Of a DNA stretch of 55,847 bases, positions 45,132 to 54,137 are shown in pieces (the stretch's first letter is position 1; each line of letters opens with the position of its first letter). Made by a program: the position numbers and the translations under genes. The DNA is from an uncultured Bacteroidales bacterium (GTDB taxonomy: Bacteria; Bacteroidota; Bacteroidia; Bacteroidales; WCHB1-69). The notes below the pieces were generated by a model. The model did not search any database and was not told the origin of the DNA. It worked only from the letters and a program-made list of their open reading frames with translations. The DNA is taken from contig ONQE01000004.1 of the NCBI GenBank assembly GCA_900319925.1, positions 10,343-66,189 of the forward strand, in the 5' to 3' direction.

Positions 45132-46434
45132 CAAATAACGTCGCCGATGTACACTCTGTCACCGTCACATCCACATACTCCCCGATCTGGTGGTTGCCAC
45201 GCGGGAAAATGATGACCTTGTTCTGGCTGTTTCGTCCGTAGAGTTGGTCTTCGGAACGTTTGGAGGTGCCTTCCACCAACACGCGGAACGTCTTGCCCAC
45301 ATCGCGGCGATTGCTCGCCATAGAGAGTTCGCCTTGCAGCTCGATAACCTCCTCCAGCCGACGGGTCTTCTCCTCGTCAGGGATGTCATCGGGATATTGC
45401 TTGGAAGCTAAAGTGCCACCGCGCTCCGAATACTTGAACATATAGGCATATTCGTAGCCGACTTCGCGCATAATGGACAGTGTATCTTGATGGTTGTCAA
45501 GGGTTTCCCCGCTGAATCCCACGATAATGTCGGTCGTTATGGCGCAATCGGGTAACACCTCCTTGATTTTGCGAACCCGATCCAGGTAGCTCTCGCGGGT
45601 ATAGACACGGCGCATCTTTTTGAGCATCTCGTCGCTGCCCGACTGCACCGGCAAATGGATGCACTTGCAGATGTTGTCATAGCGGGCGATGGTCTCAATC
45701 AGCTCGTCCGAGAGGTCTTTCGGATGCGATGTGGCGAACCGCACGCGCAGTTCGGGAGACATCTCCGCCACCATCGCCATCAGCTTGGCAAAGGAAACCT
45801 CGCTGCCGTTTTCGCTCCAGAAATAGGAGTTGACATTCTGTCCTAACAGGGTGACTTCCTTGTAGTTATCCTTCAGCAAATCCTCAATTTCGCCCAAGAT
45901 GGTTTTGGGGCTTCTGCTGCGCTCGCGTCCGCGGGTGTAAGGTACCACACAATAGGAGCAGAAGTTGTTGCAGCCGCGCATAATCGAGACAAACGCCGAC
46001 ACGCCGTTGGCATCGTAGCGCACCGGCATGATGTTGTCGTAAGTCTCCTCTTTGGAGAGTAACACGTTGAACGATGTATGTCCGCGCTGGGATTCGGCAA
46101 TCAGCTGCGGCAGAGTGCGATAAGCGTCAGGACCGGCAATAAAGTCCAACACCGGCTCGGTTTGCAGCAACTCTTCCTTCATCCGCTCGGCCATACAGCC
46201 TAACAGTCCAACCTGTAATGTCCTTTTTTTGCGCTTATAAGCCTCTAATTCGTGCAAACGCTTGTGGATGCGTTGTTCTGCCTTGTCCCGGATGGAACAG
46301 GTGTTTATGAGGATTAAGTCGGCCTCTTGAATATCCTTGGTCAGCGCATACATCTCCTTAAGAATGGAGGCGACGACCTCGCTGTCCGCGAAGTTCATCT
46401 GACAGCCGTATGTCTCTATGAACAGTTTTTTCAT
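45124..46434 (-). CDS. miaB: tRNA-2-methylthio-N6-dimethylallyladenosine synthase
   Basis: This 436-residue radical SAM enzyme thiomethylates i6A37 of tRNAs reading codons that begin with U. The N-terminal UPF0004 domain provides one [4Fe-4S] cluster through Cys in FIETYGCQMNFADSE, NTCSIRDKAEQR and GLLGCMAERMK. The radical SAM cluster is in RGCNNFCSYCVVPYTRGRER, followed by the TRAM domain at the C-terminus (RVLVEGTSKRSEDQLYGR). The gene begins three bases after the der stop, so der and miaB are co-transcribed. Its stop is within a heptamer array. Confidence 0.97.
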   Translation of the reverse strand: MKKLFIETYGCQMNFADSEVVASILKEMYALTKDIQEADLILINTCSIRDKAEQRIHKRLHELEAYKRKKRTLQVGLLGCMAERMKEELLQTEPVLDFIAGPDAYRTLPQLIAESQRGHTSFNVLLSKEETYDNIMPVRYDANGVSAFVSIMRGCNNFCSYCVVPYTRGRERSRSPKTILGEIEDLLKDNYKEVTLLGQNVNSYFWSENGSEVSFAKLMAMVAEMSPELRVRFATSHPKDLSDELIETIARYDNICKCIHLPVQSGSDEMLKKMRRVYTRESYLDRVRKIKEVLPDCAITTDIIVGFSGETLDNHQDTLSIMREVGYEYAYMFKYSERGGTLASKQYPDDIPDEEKTRRLEEVIELQGELSMASNRRDVGKTFRVLVEGTSKRSEDQLYGRNSQNKVIIFPRGNHQIGEYVDVTVTECTSATLFGS

Positions 46435-46437
46435 TCG

Positions 46438-47742
46438 TTATTTCTTTCGGAAATAAATTTCGATGGGCACGCCGGAGAAATCCCAATTCTTGCGGATCTG
46501 ATTCTCCAGATATCGCTTGTAGGAATCCACCACATACTGCGGCAGATTGCAGAAAAACGCAAACGTGGGGTAGGCTACCGGCAACTGGGTGACATACTTG
46601 ATGCGGATGACCTTGTCCTTGTTCATCGGCGGCGGAGTCTCCTCAATAATCGGCAGCATCGTGTTGTTCAGCTCGGATGTGGAAATCCGGCGTTGACGGT
46701 TCTGATAGACTTGGATAGCCGTCTCCAAGACCTTGTAGATGCGTTGCTTTTCCGTCACCGAGGTAAAGATGATCGGCACATCGGTAAACGGCGCGATGCG
46801 TTTCTTCAACGCATCTTCGAAATTCTTGTGCGTATGCGTGTCTTTCTCCACCAAATCCCACTTGTTCATCACCAGCACAATGCCCTTGTGGTTTCGAGCG
46901 CACAATCCGAAAATATTAAGATCTTGCGAATCAAACCCTTGCGAGGCATCCGCCATCACGATACAGACATCGGAATTCTCAATGGAGCGCACTGCCCGCA
47001 TCACGGAATAGAATTCCAAGCTCTCCTCCACCTTGCTCTTCTTGCGAAGTCCGGCGGTGTCAATGAGGTAGAAATCGAAACCGAAACTGCGGTAGCGGGT
47101 GAAGATGGTGTCGCGGGTGGTACCAGCCAATGGGGTCACGATATGACGGTCCTCGCCGAGGAACGCGTTGATAATCGAGGACTTACCCACATTCGGTTTG
47201 CCCACGATGGCGATGCGTGGCAGGTCATCAGGAAGATCGTCCTTGTCTTTGCTGAAGTGCTTCACTACCTCGTCCAACAGCTCTCCTGTACCACTTCCCG
47301 ACACGGCTGAAATGGGATAGATATCCCCAATTCCGAGCGCGTAGAACTCCGTGTAGTCCAAGTAATTACTCGGACTGTCAATCTTGTTCACCGCTAAGTA
47401 ATACGGTTTCTTGGACTTGCGCAGAATGTCGGCAATCTCCTCATCCAATGGAGTCAACCCTTCGCGGCCATCGACCATAAAGACGATGACGTCGGACTCC
47501 TCTATGGCCAATGCCGCCTGCTTGCGAATCTCCGACTCGAAAATGTCGTCCGAGCCCACTACATAGCCGCCCGTGTCGATGACGGAAAAGTCGTAACCGT
47601 TCCAGTCGGACTTGCCGTAATGGCGGTCGCGCGTCACGCCGGCCGTAGCATCCACAATAGCCTCCCGCGCCTGAATTAGGCGGTTGAAAAAGGTCGATTT
47701 CCCCACATTCGGCCGACCGATCAATGATAATATGTTTCCCAT
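46438..47742 (-). CDS. der: Ribosome-assembly GTPase Der (EngA)
   Basis: This 434-residue protein has the unique double-GTPase layout of Der: G1 motifs GRPNVGKSTFFNRL and GKPNVGKSSIINAFLG, G3 DTGGYV and DTAGLR, and NKID and NKWD G4 motifs, followed by the KH-like C-terminal domain. Der acts in late assembly of the 50S subunit and is essential. miaB follows after three bases. The gap before der holds five TACAATG-type heptamers and the B7 array at the yicC stop. Confidence 0.98.
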   Translation of the reverse strand: MGNILSLIGRPNVGKSTFFNRLIQAREAIVDATAGVTRDRHYGKSDWNGYDFSVIDTGGYVVGSDDIFESEIRKQAALAIEESDVIVFMVDGREGLTPLDEEIADILRKSKKPYYLAVNKIDSPSNYLDYTEFYALGIGDIYPISAVSGSGTGELLDEVVKHFSKDKDDLPDDLPRIAIVGKPNVGKSSIINAFLGEDRHIVTPLAGTTRDTIFTRYRSFGFDFYLIDTAGLRKKSKVEESLEFYSVMRAVRSIENSDVCIVMADASQGFDSQDLNIFGLCARNHKGIVLVMNKWDLVEKDTHTHKNFEDALKKRIAPFTDVPIIFTSVTEKQRIYKVLETAIQVYQNRQRRISTSELNNTMLPIIEETPPPMNKDKVIRIKYVTQLPVAYPTFAFFCNLPQYVVDSYKRYLENQIRKNWDFSGVPIEIYFRKK

Positions 47743-47753
47743 TTTATTTCAAT

Positions 47754-47788
47754 TTACAATGTACAATGTATAATGTACAATTCTCAAT
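47754..47788. repeat. Heptamer array E (GTACAAT type, 5 units)
   Basis: Units TTACAAT, GTACAAT, GTATAAT, GTACAAT and TCTCAAT keep a strict 7-bp phase just upstream of der. Confidence 0.8.
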
Positions 47789-47817
47789 CATCAAATGACT
47801 GTCGCAATGCGTCAGCC

Positions 47818-47852
47818 CCATAAACCTTAAACCCTAAACCTTAAACCCTAAA
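47818..47852. repeat. Heptamer array B7 (CCTTAAA/CCCTAAA, 5 units)
   Basis: Units CCATAAA, CCTTAAA, CCCTAAA, CCTTAAA and CCCTAAA. The last unit contains the yicC stop codon (TAG on the minus strand, 47848-47850). Confidence 0.9.
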
Positions 47853-48723
47853 GAATATTCGCCAACTGCTCTTTCAGTTTCTCCAGCTCGTCTTTCATGC
47901 GCACCACGATCTGCTGAATGTTGAAATCGTTGCTTTTGGAACCGAGCGTATTGATTTCGCGGCCGCATTCTTGCACGATGAAACCGAGTTTCTTGCCGTT
48001 CGACTGGCTGTCGTTCAAGGTCTCGATGAAGTAGTCGCAATGTTTACGCAGACGGACTTTTTCCTCCGTGACGTCCAGCTTCTCAAGATAGAAGAAGATT
48101 TCCTGTTCCAGGCGGTTGGGGTCGTATTGCACTTTCGGGGCCAATTCTTTCAGCGAGGTTTCGAACTTCTCCCTGATTTTGACGATACGCTGCTCCTCAA
48201 ACGGCGTCACCTCGTCGATCATATCGCGAATGAGTGTAATGCGTTTCACGAAATCGGCTTCCAAAACCTTACCCTCGGAGATGCGGAACTCGTTGAGTTG
48301 GCGGCAGGCATCGAGGATGGCACCGCGGACGGCCTCCCACAATTCGTCGCTGACCTCCTCCTGCGGGGTGGAAACCACATCGGGCATTCGCAACACGTAC
48401 TGGAAAATATCGCTCTCGACAGGATTGCCAAGGTTCTTGGACAATTCCGTAAGCGCCTGATAATAAGAGGCCGCAAGCTCCGTATTGATCGCCACATTGC
48501 TGGTGGTGGAGCGGTTCTCCACCGTCATGGTAAAATCGGCCTTGGCACGCTCCAGCTCTTTGGAGAGAATGGAACGGATTTCGTTCTCGTAATTCTTAAA
48601 CAGCAACGGGATACGGGTGTTAAGGTCTAACTGTTTGCTGTTCAGGGTGCGGATTTCGACCGTAATGCACTTACCTTCGGTCTCCAAAACCGTCCGGCCG
48701 AAACCGGTCATCGACTTAATCAT
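47848..48723 (-). CDS. yicC: YicC/YloC family endoribonuclease
   Basis: This 291-residue protein starts MIKSMTGFGRTVLETEGKCI, the family hallmark, and has the N-terminal VEIRTLNSKQLDLNTRIP and the C-terminal HCDYFIETLNDSQSNGKKLG followed by FIVQECGREINTLGSKSND. Members have been shown to cleave RNA and to act in small-RNA decay and stress; the family length is about 290. It is upstream of der and miaB on the same strand, so an RNA-centred operon yicC-der-miaB is plausible although repeats separate the first two genes. Confidence 0.93.
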   Translation of the reverse strand: MIKSMTGFGRTVLETEGKCITVEIRTLNSKQLDLNTRIPLLFKNYENEIRSILSKELERAKADFTMTVENRSTTSNVAINTELAASYYQALTELSKNLGNPVESDIFQYVLRMPDVVSTPQEEVSDELWEAVRGAILDACRQLNEFRISEGKVLEADFVKRITLIRDMIDEVTPFEEQRIVKIREKFETSLKELAPKVQYDPNRLEQEIFFYLEKLDVTEEKVRLRKHCDYFIETLNDSQSNGKKLGFIVQECGREINTLGSKSNDFNIQQIVVRMKDELEKLKEQLANIL

Positions 48724-48743
48724 ATCAAAAAAACATTAAAAAC

Positions 48744-48778
48744 AGAAAAAAAGGCAGGTCACAGTAGGCCTGCCTTTT
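48744..48778 (-). terminator. Rho-independent terminator of the type IX cargo gene
   Basis: AAAAGGCAGG pairs with CCTGCCTTTT; on the minus strand the stem is followed by seven T residues. Confidence 0.92.
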
Positions 48779-48798
48779 CGGATATAACTTACTTGTAA

Positions 48799-50799
48799 TT
48801 ATTTCACAATGAGTTTCTGCGTGGAGATACCCTTGTTGGTCTTGATGTTCACCATGTAAATGCCAGCGGGGAGTTGATTCACCGGAACAGTAACCATATT
48901 GGTTCCTTCATTCACATCAATGTTCATTGTGTAGACCGTCTGACCCATCAAGTTCATCACGGAAAGAACACCATTCTCAGTGTTTTCAGCAGTAAACAAG
49001 ACATTCACAGACTCAGTAGCCGGGTTCGGGTACATTCTCATACCAGAGATGTTGTGGTTGCTGATACCGACCCACAATCCTTGCCAGACCTCATCGACAT
49101 TGTTATAAATACCAACTTGGTTAGCGTCAATGGCGAAATGGTAAATGCTGGACTCATTCTGGCACATGGATAAGCTCTTTTCCTTGATTTCAGAACCTGG
49201 AATGTAATCCTGTTGCCACCACATATTGATTTTTCCATTCACAATTTTAGAAGCAACTGCCGGGAAGACACTCTCGCCCTCATTATAAATAGATTCCGTC
49301 ATCATAGAGATAGTGAAATCGGTATCTTGAAGAGCGGTCCATGACCAATCGCTAATGTAATAACAATCCTTATTATAGGAAAGCCAGCTCACTCCACCCC
49401 AGGTGTTGCCATTGTCAGAAGACTTGGTGGCAAAAACGCCACGATAATATGCACCTTCATTCGTATTGATAAATGGGAAATCCAAAATCTGTGTATAAAT
49501 CAAATAGACAGTTCCGTTGTCCAACACAAATTGAGGAGTGGAAACGGCAGCTACACCATAGCCCGGGAAATCGCCATTTTGAATATAATAAGCACCGCCA
49601 TCTCCAGTAAGGTCGTTACGATGGAACACCTTGTATCCAGCTGCTTCCAACGAGTCAGAATTCAGCGATTCTTTTGTGCCTGAGAGAATGGGTTGCATGC
49701 TTTCATTCCAGTAGAGCATATCGTCGTAACCAGGATAATAAGAATAAGAGCCGTCCCCAAGAACATCATTGAAGAAACGGGTGATACCAAAAGCGACATG
49801 AACCATACCGTTGTCATCAATAGACACGGCACAAGAACCGTCAGCCACGTATGGAGTGTCAAGAACCATCGTGGTGTTCTCCTTGTATAACTCAATCGGG
49901 CTCTTCACAATGACCGTTTTGGTGAAATTCACGCCATTATCATTTGATTTCCACAAGAAAACATCAGAGGTTGAGGGAGCGTTAAGGATAGCCACAGTAT
50001 TACCTTTAGCAGCGATAGCGTATGCGTCGCCACTCATACTGCGAACCTCGTCGGAAGTCAGATTACCCACGATACGAGGGCTTTCCCAATCGATGGTGTT
50101 GGAAGAAGCGTTGAAAGTACCGCGATAGTAAACAAGGCAGGTGTTAATGCCTTGGTAATACATACCCGTATCTGACTCGGTGCAGCAGATAAGGTGGACA
50201 ATATTGCCAGAAGAAGCGATAGCAGGCCACAGAAGAGCTGTTGAAGTGGCTTCCTGACCATAATTGTTGATACCGTGGATGGAAGGTCCGACAAGATTGG
50301 TGAAAGTCCAGTTCTGGGTGCCCTTCTGAGGACAAATACCAATTACCAGAGCACTACTGCCATTATGGGCAGCAACGATCTCGGCATTACCAACACAAGT
50401 GAGCGTTCCCCAACCTGTACGCACATTTTCTATACGGGCGGTGCTATAAGAAGGGTTCACCCAAGTGCTGCCATCGAAGTAGTTATAACCAGTACCACGG
50501 CTATCCGCAGTATTAGCATTCGTTGTCCACACAGCGGAAATGGTACCATCTTCATGAGCAACAATCTTTTGTGGCATAGCGCCGTTGGTCTGGAGGTCAT
50601 AGTACGTCGTACCCATAAAGTTGGCACCGACGATAGAACGCGTCATCGGGGTGATGTTTTCCGGAACTGCCGTCTCACGGCCTGTAACGGTGCTTTTTTT
50701 CACGGACACATTTTTGGCATCCGTCGTTCTCACATAACTCTGTGCGAACATTGCGTTGACCATAAACAACGCACAAACAGCAAGTAAAATTTTTTTCAT
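48799..50799 (-). CDS. Type IX secreted protein of unknown function
   Basis: The ATG at 50799 (MKKILLAVCALFMVNAMFAQ) begins a clear signal peptide and is preferred to an upstream Met; the product has 666 residues. The central part is beta-rich and contains Asp-box or sialidase-like patches (KSNDNGVNFTKTV, KSSDNGNTWGGVSW), suggesting a propeller as in BNR-repeat proteins, though no enzymatic residues can be assigned. The last 80 residues (MRMYPNPATESVNVLFTAEN to GIYMVNIKTNKGISTQKLIVK) form a type A sorting domain for the type IX system. It is thus exported and probably surface-attached or released. A terminator follows the stop. Confidence 0.88.
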   Translation of the reverse strand: MKKILLAVCALFMVNAMFAQSYVRTTDAKNVSVKKSTVTGRETAVPENITPMTRSIVGANFMGTTYYDLQTNGAMPQKIVAHEDGTISAVWTTNANTADSRGTGYNYFDGSTWVNPSYSTARIENVRTGWGTLTCVGNAEIVAAHNGSSALVIGICPQKGTQNWTFTNLVGPSIHGINNYGQEATSTALLWPAIASSGNIVHLICCTESDTGMYYQGINTCLVYYRGTFNASSNTIDWESPRIVGNLTSDEVRSMSGDAYAIAAKGNTVAILNAPSTSDVFLWKSNDNGVNFTKTVIVKSPIELYKENTTMVLDTPYVADGSCAVSIDDNGMVHVAFGITRFFNDVLGDGSYSYYPGYDDMLYWNESMQPILSGTKESLNSDSLEAAGYKVFHRNDLTGDGGAYYIQNGDFPGYGVAAVSTPQFVLDNGTVYLIYTQILDFPFINTNEGAYYRGVFATKSSDNGNTWGGVSWLSYNKDCYYISDWSWTALQDTDFTISMMTESIYNEGESVFPAVASKIVNGKINMWWQQDYIPGSEIKEKSLSMCQNESSIYHFAIDANQVGIYNNVDEVWQGLWVGISNHNISGMRMYPNPATESVNVLFTAENTENGVLSVMNLMGQTVYTMNIDVNEGTNMVTVPVNQLPAGIYMVNIKTNKGISTQKLIVK

Positions 50800-50838
50800 A
50801 CTATTGATTTTTGATTTGAAATTGAATTTTAAATACAA

Positions 50839-50870
50839 ATTCAGGGCAACGACAAAACATTGCCCTGAAT
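50839..50870 (-). terminator. Terminator-like hairpin after the exb operon
   Basis: ATTCAGGGCAA pairs perfectly with TTGCCCTGAAT over a ten-base loop, 15 bases after the last exbD stop. On the minus strand TTTGTATTT follows. Confidence 0.8.
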
Positions 50871-50885
50871 AACTGGAATCGTAAA

Positions 50886-51374
50886 TTAGTTGTTCACCAC
50901 CTTCTTACCTGCAGCGTAGTTGATTTTCAACGCATTGTTAGCACGCAGTTCCTGTTTGATGGTGTTCACATAACGCATCTGCACGTCCTTGTCGACCTTC
51001 AGGGAGAACGTCAGACGGTCGCGGTCCTGTGCGTCGCGGGACTCTTTCTCGGTACCGATAAAGTCACGCACGTCGCGTTTCAGATCTTCGGCCTTGATGG
51101 TCTGGTCGTTCAGCTGGACGGAAACCTCGCCGGGGGGCAGGGTATTCTCGTTCTTGGAGATAGGAGCGCCGATGTAGATGTTGGCCACGAGGGATTTTTT
51201 CTCCAGTTTCTGGATCTCGGTGGCTTGCGGCGGCTGGAAATGAACCTTCAATGACGCTTCACGCATGGTGGTGATCACCATGAAGAAGAACAGGAACATG
51301 AAGATAATGTCGGACATGGAACCCATATTGAGTTCAGGGGTCTCTTTTTTTCCTTCTTTTCTGAATCTTGACAT
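50886..51374 (-). CDS. exbD: ExbD/TolR family biopolymer transport protein (second copy)
   Basis: This 162-residue protein has a short cytosolic N-terminus (MSRFRKEGKKETPELNMGSM), one transmembrane helix with the conserved proton-binding Asp (MSDIIFMFLFFFMVITTM) and a periplasmic domain. ExbD works with ExbB to convert proton flow into force on TonB. It is the last of four genes in the operon and differs from the first exbD in its periplasmic part, so the two probably form a heteromeric stator, or serve separate partners. Confidence 0.92.
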   Translation of the reverse strand: MSRFRKEGKKETPELNMGSMSDIIFMFLFFFMVITTMREASLKVHFQPPQATEIQKLEKKSLVANIYIGAPISKNENTLPPGEVSVQLNDQTIKAEDLKRDVRDFIGTEKESRDAQDRDRLTFSLKVDKDVQMRYVNTIKQELRANNALKINYAAGKKVVNN

Positions 51375-51393
51375 AATCTCGCGTTTTAAAGGT

Positions 51394-51978
51394 TTATTTG
51401 CCGGGGTTACTGTAGTCGATAGGCGGAGCCTCGGAGATGCTCATGGGAATGGCGGTGGAGACGGCGCGCTGGGCGGCGGAATCCAGACCGTCGAACTTCT
51501 TGCCGAAGTACATGAGGGCGGTCTCGTCACGCAACTCGTTCACGGCGCGTTGCAACTCGTTCTGCACTTGCACATACATGTTGTAACTCGTACCCTGGTC
51601 ATTGGTCAGCGACACCACGCCTTTGGAGACTTGGAAATCGCCGATGCCGTCGATAGGTTTGCTCACCTTTTCGGGCAGTGACGGGTCGTTGCTGGGGTTC
51701 GCGAAGAACTCCTTGGCTTTGGCCTTCAGGTCGCTCACCATGATTTCCTCTCCGTTCACGGAGATCTCGTCACGGAAGTTCACCAGCACATTCAGCACAT
51801 TTCTACGGTTGATATCCACCTTCTTGTCCTGGGCGTCCTCCGTTTTTGGCGGCGGAAGCTTTCTTGGAATACCCTGCTCCGTGTTGATGGAGGAGGTCAG
51901 CAGGAAGAAGGTCAACAGCAGAAACGAAATGTCTGACATTGCACCTGTATTCAAGCCGGGTGTTTTTCTTTTGCTCAT
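51394..51978 (-). CDS. exbD: ExbD/TolR family biopolymer transport protein (first copy)
   Basis: This 194-residue protein shows the pattern MSKRKTPGLNTGAMSDISFL with the membrane-embedded Asp next to the helix LLLTFFLLTSS. Its periplasmic domain is longer than in the second copy. Its start is separated by one base from the stop of the preceding gene, indicating tight coupling. A proton-driven TonB energiser is the likely role, as Bacteroidetes rely on many TonB-dependent receptors. Confidence 0.92.
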   Translation of the reverse strand: MSKRKTPGLNTGAMSDISFLLLTFFLLTSSINTEQGIPRKLPPPKTEDAQDKKVDINRRNVLNVLVNFRDEISVNGEEIMVSDLKAKAKEFFANPSNDPSLPEKVSKPIDGIGDFQVSKGVVSLTNDQGTSYNMYVQVQNELQRAVNELRDETALMYFGKKFDGLDSAAQRAVSTAIPMSISEAPPIDYSNPGK

Positions 51979-51979
51979 G

Positions 51980-52939
51980 TTAGTTTCTGTTTTTAACGGC
52001 GTTCATAATCAAGGAAACGATAATAGCCAGGATGGCGCCGAACAGGCATGAATAGACGGTGAACACAGCGGCGTTGACCATCTTGTAGCCCGAACCGGTC
52101 ATGCCGGCCTTGATAGCCGAGGGGCTGAGCGTGGGCGTACCCACCGCATAGCCGATGAAGAAGACCACAATCAGCAGGACCAGACCCAGCAAGATCTTGT
52201 AGGAGGTCTTGAAGTTGGTCACCATGTTGGCCACGAGGAAGAACACCATCAAAGCGGCGGCGCCGAGCAGGAGGCAGTAGGTCAGCAGAATGAAGAAGTT
52301 CTGCAGGGATGCGCTCTTGCCGAAGCTCTTCAGGTCGCTCTGGAACGTCTCGAAATCGGCAGCCTTCTTGCTGGCGGAGGCGGTGGTGTTGATACCGTCG
52401 GCGCGACCGATGAGGGAGTTGGCTGATTTGATGTAGCTGTTCTCCACCAGGTAAGCCTGTTTCACAGCGGAATAGTCCTCATTGACAGTTTCCACATATT
52501 TCTCCAGATCCTTGAAGGATTTCATGCCATTGAACCCATCCACGCATTTCTTTTTGGTTTCGGGGGCGCATTTCACGAAGAGGGCTTCGGAGCGAGCGGG
52601 GAAATTGGCCTTGTAGGCTTCGAATTTCTCTTCGCTGTCGAGATTCTTCAGATCCTGCAGGTAGGTATAGAGAATATCTTTCTCCATCTGGACGCTTTTG
52701 AGGTTTTCCTTGCGGTCCTGAGTCTCTTTCTGGTATTTCTCAATCACAGTGGGGAGGGTCTCCAAGGTGGCGGTCTCGAAGTCAGCCACCATTTGCGGCG
52801 ACTGTGCTTTCACTTCCTGCGCCTGGATATAGTTGTCTTTCTTGTCCGCGTCAAAGGAGAAGAAAGAGAAGACAATAGCCACGATGCACGCCAGGATAGC
52901 GACCGCAAATATGACGATATTGATAATTCTGTTCTTCAT
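51980..52939 (-). CDS. Membrane protein of unknown function in the exb operon
   Basis: This 319-residue protein has an N-terminal helix (IINIVIFAVAILACIVAIVF), a mostly helical, charged middle section (about 35-200; coiled-coil-like) and three C-terminal helices (FFILLTYCLLLGAAALMVFF; ILLGLVLLIVVFFIGYAV; and the last around VYSCLFGAILAIIVSLIM). I do not recognise a characterised family. Its position between exbB and exbD, with one base to the next gene, suggests it is a partner of the energising complex. In my recollection such a gene is a regular member of Bacteroidetes exbB-exbD operons. Confidence 0.82.
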   Translation of the reverse strand: MKNRIINIVIFAVAILACIVAIVFSFFSFDADKKDNYIQAQEVKAQSPQMVADFETATLETLPTVIEKYQKETQDRKENLKSVQMEKDILYTYLQDLKNLDSEEKFEAYKANFPARSEALFVKCAPETKKKCVDGFNGMKSFKDLEKYVETVNEDYSAVKQAYLVENSYIKSANSLIGRADGINTTASASKKAADFETFQSDLKSFGKSASLQNFFILLTYCLLLGAAALMVFFLVANMVTNFKTSYKILLGLVLLIVVFFIGYAVGTPTLSPSAIKAGMTGSGYKMVNAAVFTVYSCLFGAILAIIVSLIMNAVKNRN

Positions 52940-52987
52940 TATACAACCATTTAAAGTTATTGTATATATAAGATATGATTGGAGACC

Positions 52988-53815
52988 TTATTTATTCTCC
53001 TTGTTTTTGACGAGGATATCCATGAAGGAGATGGTGGCGTCTTCCATGTCGTTCACGATAGCGTCGATGCGGGTGAGAAGGTAGTTGTAGAACACTTGGA
53101 GGATCATAGCGGTGATCAAACCGAAGACGGTGGTCAACAGAGCCACTTTCATACCGCCAGCGACGATGGTCGGGGAGATATCACCTGCGCGCTCGATGTC
53201 ATCGAATGCCTGGACCATACCGATAACCGTTCCCAAGAATCCCAAGGACGGGGCAAGGGCGATGAACAGGCTGATCCACGTCATGTTGTTCTCCAGTTTG
53301 GCCATTTGGACGGCGCCGTAGGAGGTGAGGGATTTCTCGACGGACTCGAGGCCTTCGTCATAGCGGTCAAGACCTTGATAGAAGACAGCGGCGAGGGGGC
53401 CTTTGGTGTCGCGGCACAGATCCTTGGCAGCGGCAATGCCCTTGGTGTTGATGGTGTTCTCAATCTTGTCGAGCAGTTTCTTGGAGTTCACTGACGAGAG
53501 GTTGAGGTAGAAAATACGCTCGATAACGAAAGCCAAGCCTAAGATCAAGCAGATCAACACGGGGGTCATCCAGACTGCGCCACCTTGGATGAATTTGTCC
53601 TTTAAAGTATAGTGCAAGCCTTGGTTGATGGAGTCATCGGGATCTTCCGACAATTCTGCCTGGGCGGTGGCGGCGGGAGCCTCGGCCACTTCCTCTGCAG
53701 CCTGCTCGGTGGCGGCAGGTTCGGCAGATTTTTGATCTTTCTGCGCAAAAGCAGTGTTAGCAATACCGAAGGTCAAAAAACCGAAAACGGTAAGTAAGGC
53801 GATAAGCTTTTTCAT
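52988..53815 (-). CDS. exbB: ExbB/TolQ/MotA family proton channel protein with N-terminal extension
   Basis: This 275-residue protein carries a signal-peptide-like N-terminus (MKKLIALLTVFGFLTFGIAN), then an Ala/Glu-rich linker (about 25-65), and then the MotA/TolQ core with three helices: VWMTPVLICLILGLAFVIER, ISLFIALAPSLGFLGTVIGM and VALLTTVFGLITAMILQVF. ExbB forms the pentameric proton channel around an ExbD pair. The exported extension is unusual compared with E. coli ExbB. It is the first gene of the operon; I do not see a convincing promoter in the 50 bases upstream. Confidence 0.94.
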   Translation of the reverse strand: MKKLIALLTVFGFLTFGIANTAFAQKDQKSAEPAATEQAAEEVAEAPAATAQAELSEDPDDSINQGLHYTLKDKFIQGGAVWMTPVLICLILGLAFVIERIFYLNLSSVNSKKLLDKIENTINTKGIAAAKDLCRDTKGPLAAVFYQGLDRYDEGLESVEKSLTSYGAVQMAKLENNMTWISLFIALAPSLGFLGTVIGMVQAFDDIERAGDISPTIVAGGMKVALLTTVFGLITAMILQVFYNYLLTRIDAIVNDMEDATISFMDILVKNKENK

Positions 53816-53883
53816 AATTGATTTTTGATTTGTTGGAATTAAATTATTATTACTTTACTGATTTTCAAGCTTTTACGTTTGAG

Positions 53884-53971
53884 CGGAGAGAATGGGATTC
53901 GAACCCATGAAGCGCTTTTGGCGCTTACGCGCTCTCCAGGCGCGCGCCTTCGACCACTCGGCCATCTCTCC
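53884..53971 (-). tRNA. tRNA-Ser (anticodon GGA)
   Basis: Read on the minus strand, the 88-base gene begins GGAGAGAUGGCCGAGUGG, a typical serine acceptor and D arm. The anticodon stem CGCGC/GCGCG encloses the loop CUGGAGA, giving anticodon GGA, which reads UCC and UCU. A long variable arm (UAAGCGCCAAAAGCGCUU) marks the class II type. The T arm is AUGGG-UUCGAAU-CCCAU. The acceptor stem GGAGAGA pairs with UCUCUCC, with discriminator G. The 3' CCA is not encoded. Confidence 0.98.
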
Positions 53972-53986
53972 TTGATTTTGAGGCTG

Positions 53987-53994
53987 TAAAAATA
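53987..53994 (-). promoter_or_regulatory. Promoter -7 element of tRNA-Ser (variant)
   Basis: Minus-strand TATTTTTA after an AAAAAAAGTG tract, 16 bases before the mature tRNA 5' end; one mismatch to the consensus. Confidence 0.65.
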
Positions 53995-54075
53995 CACTTT
54001 TTTTCAATCGCTGTACCGCCTTCGACAAAAAAAATTTCATCACTCGAAAAACGCCTTGCACGCTTACAAATTTTG

Positions 54076-54083
54076 TATCTTTG
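54076..54083 (+). promoter_or_regulatory. Promoter -7 element of serC
   Basis: TATCTTTG followed by CCGC, 54 bases before the start codon. Confidence 0.75.
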
Positions 54084-54137
54084 CCGCACAATAGAATTTC
54101 ATTTACCACTTTAAAAATATAACGTATTTAGTTAGTT

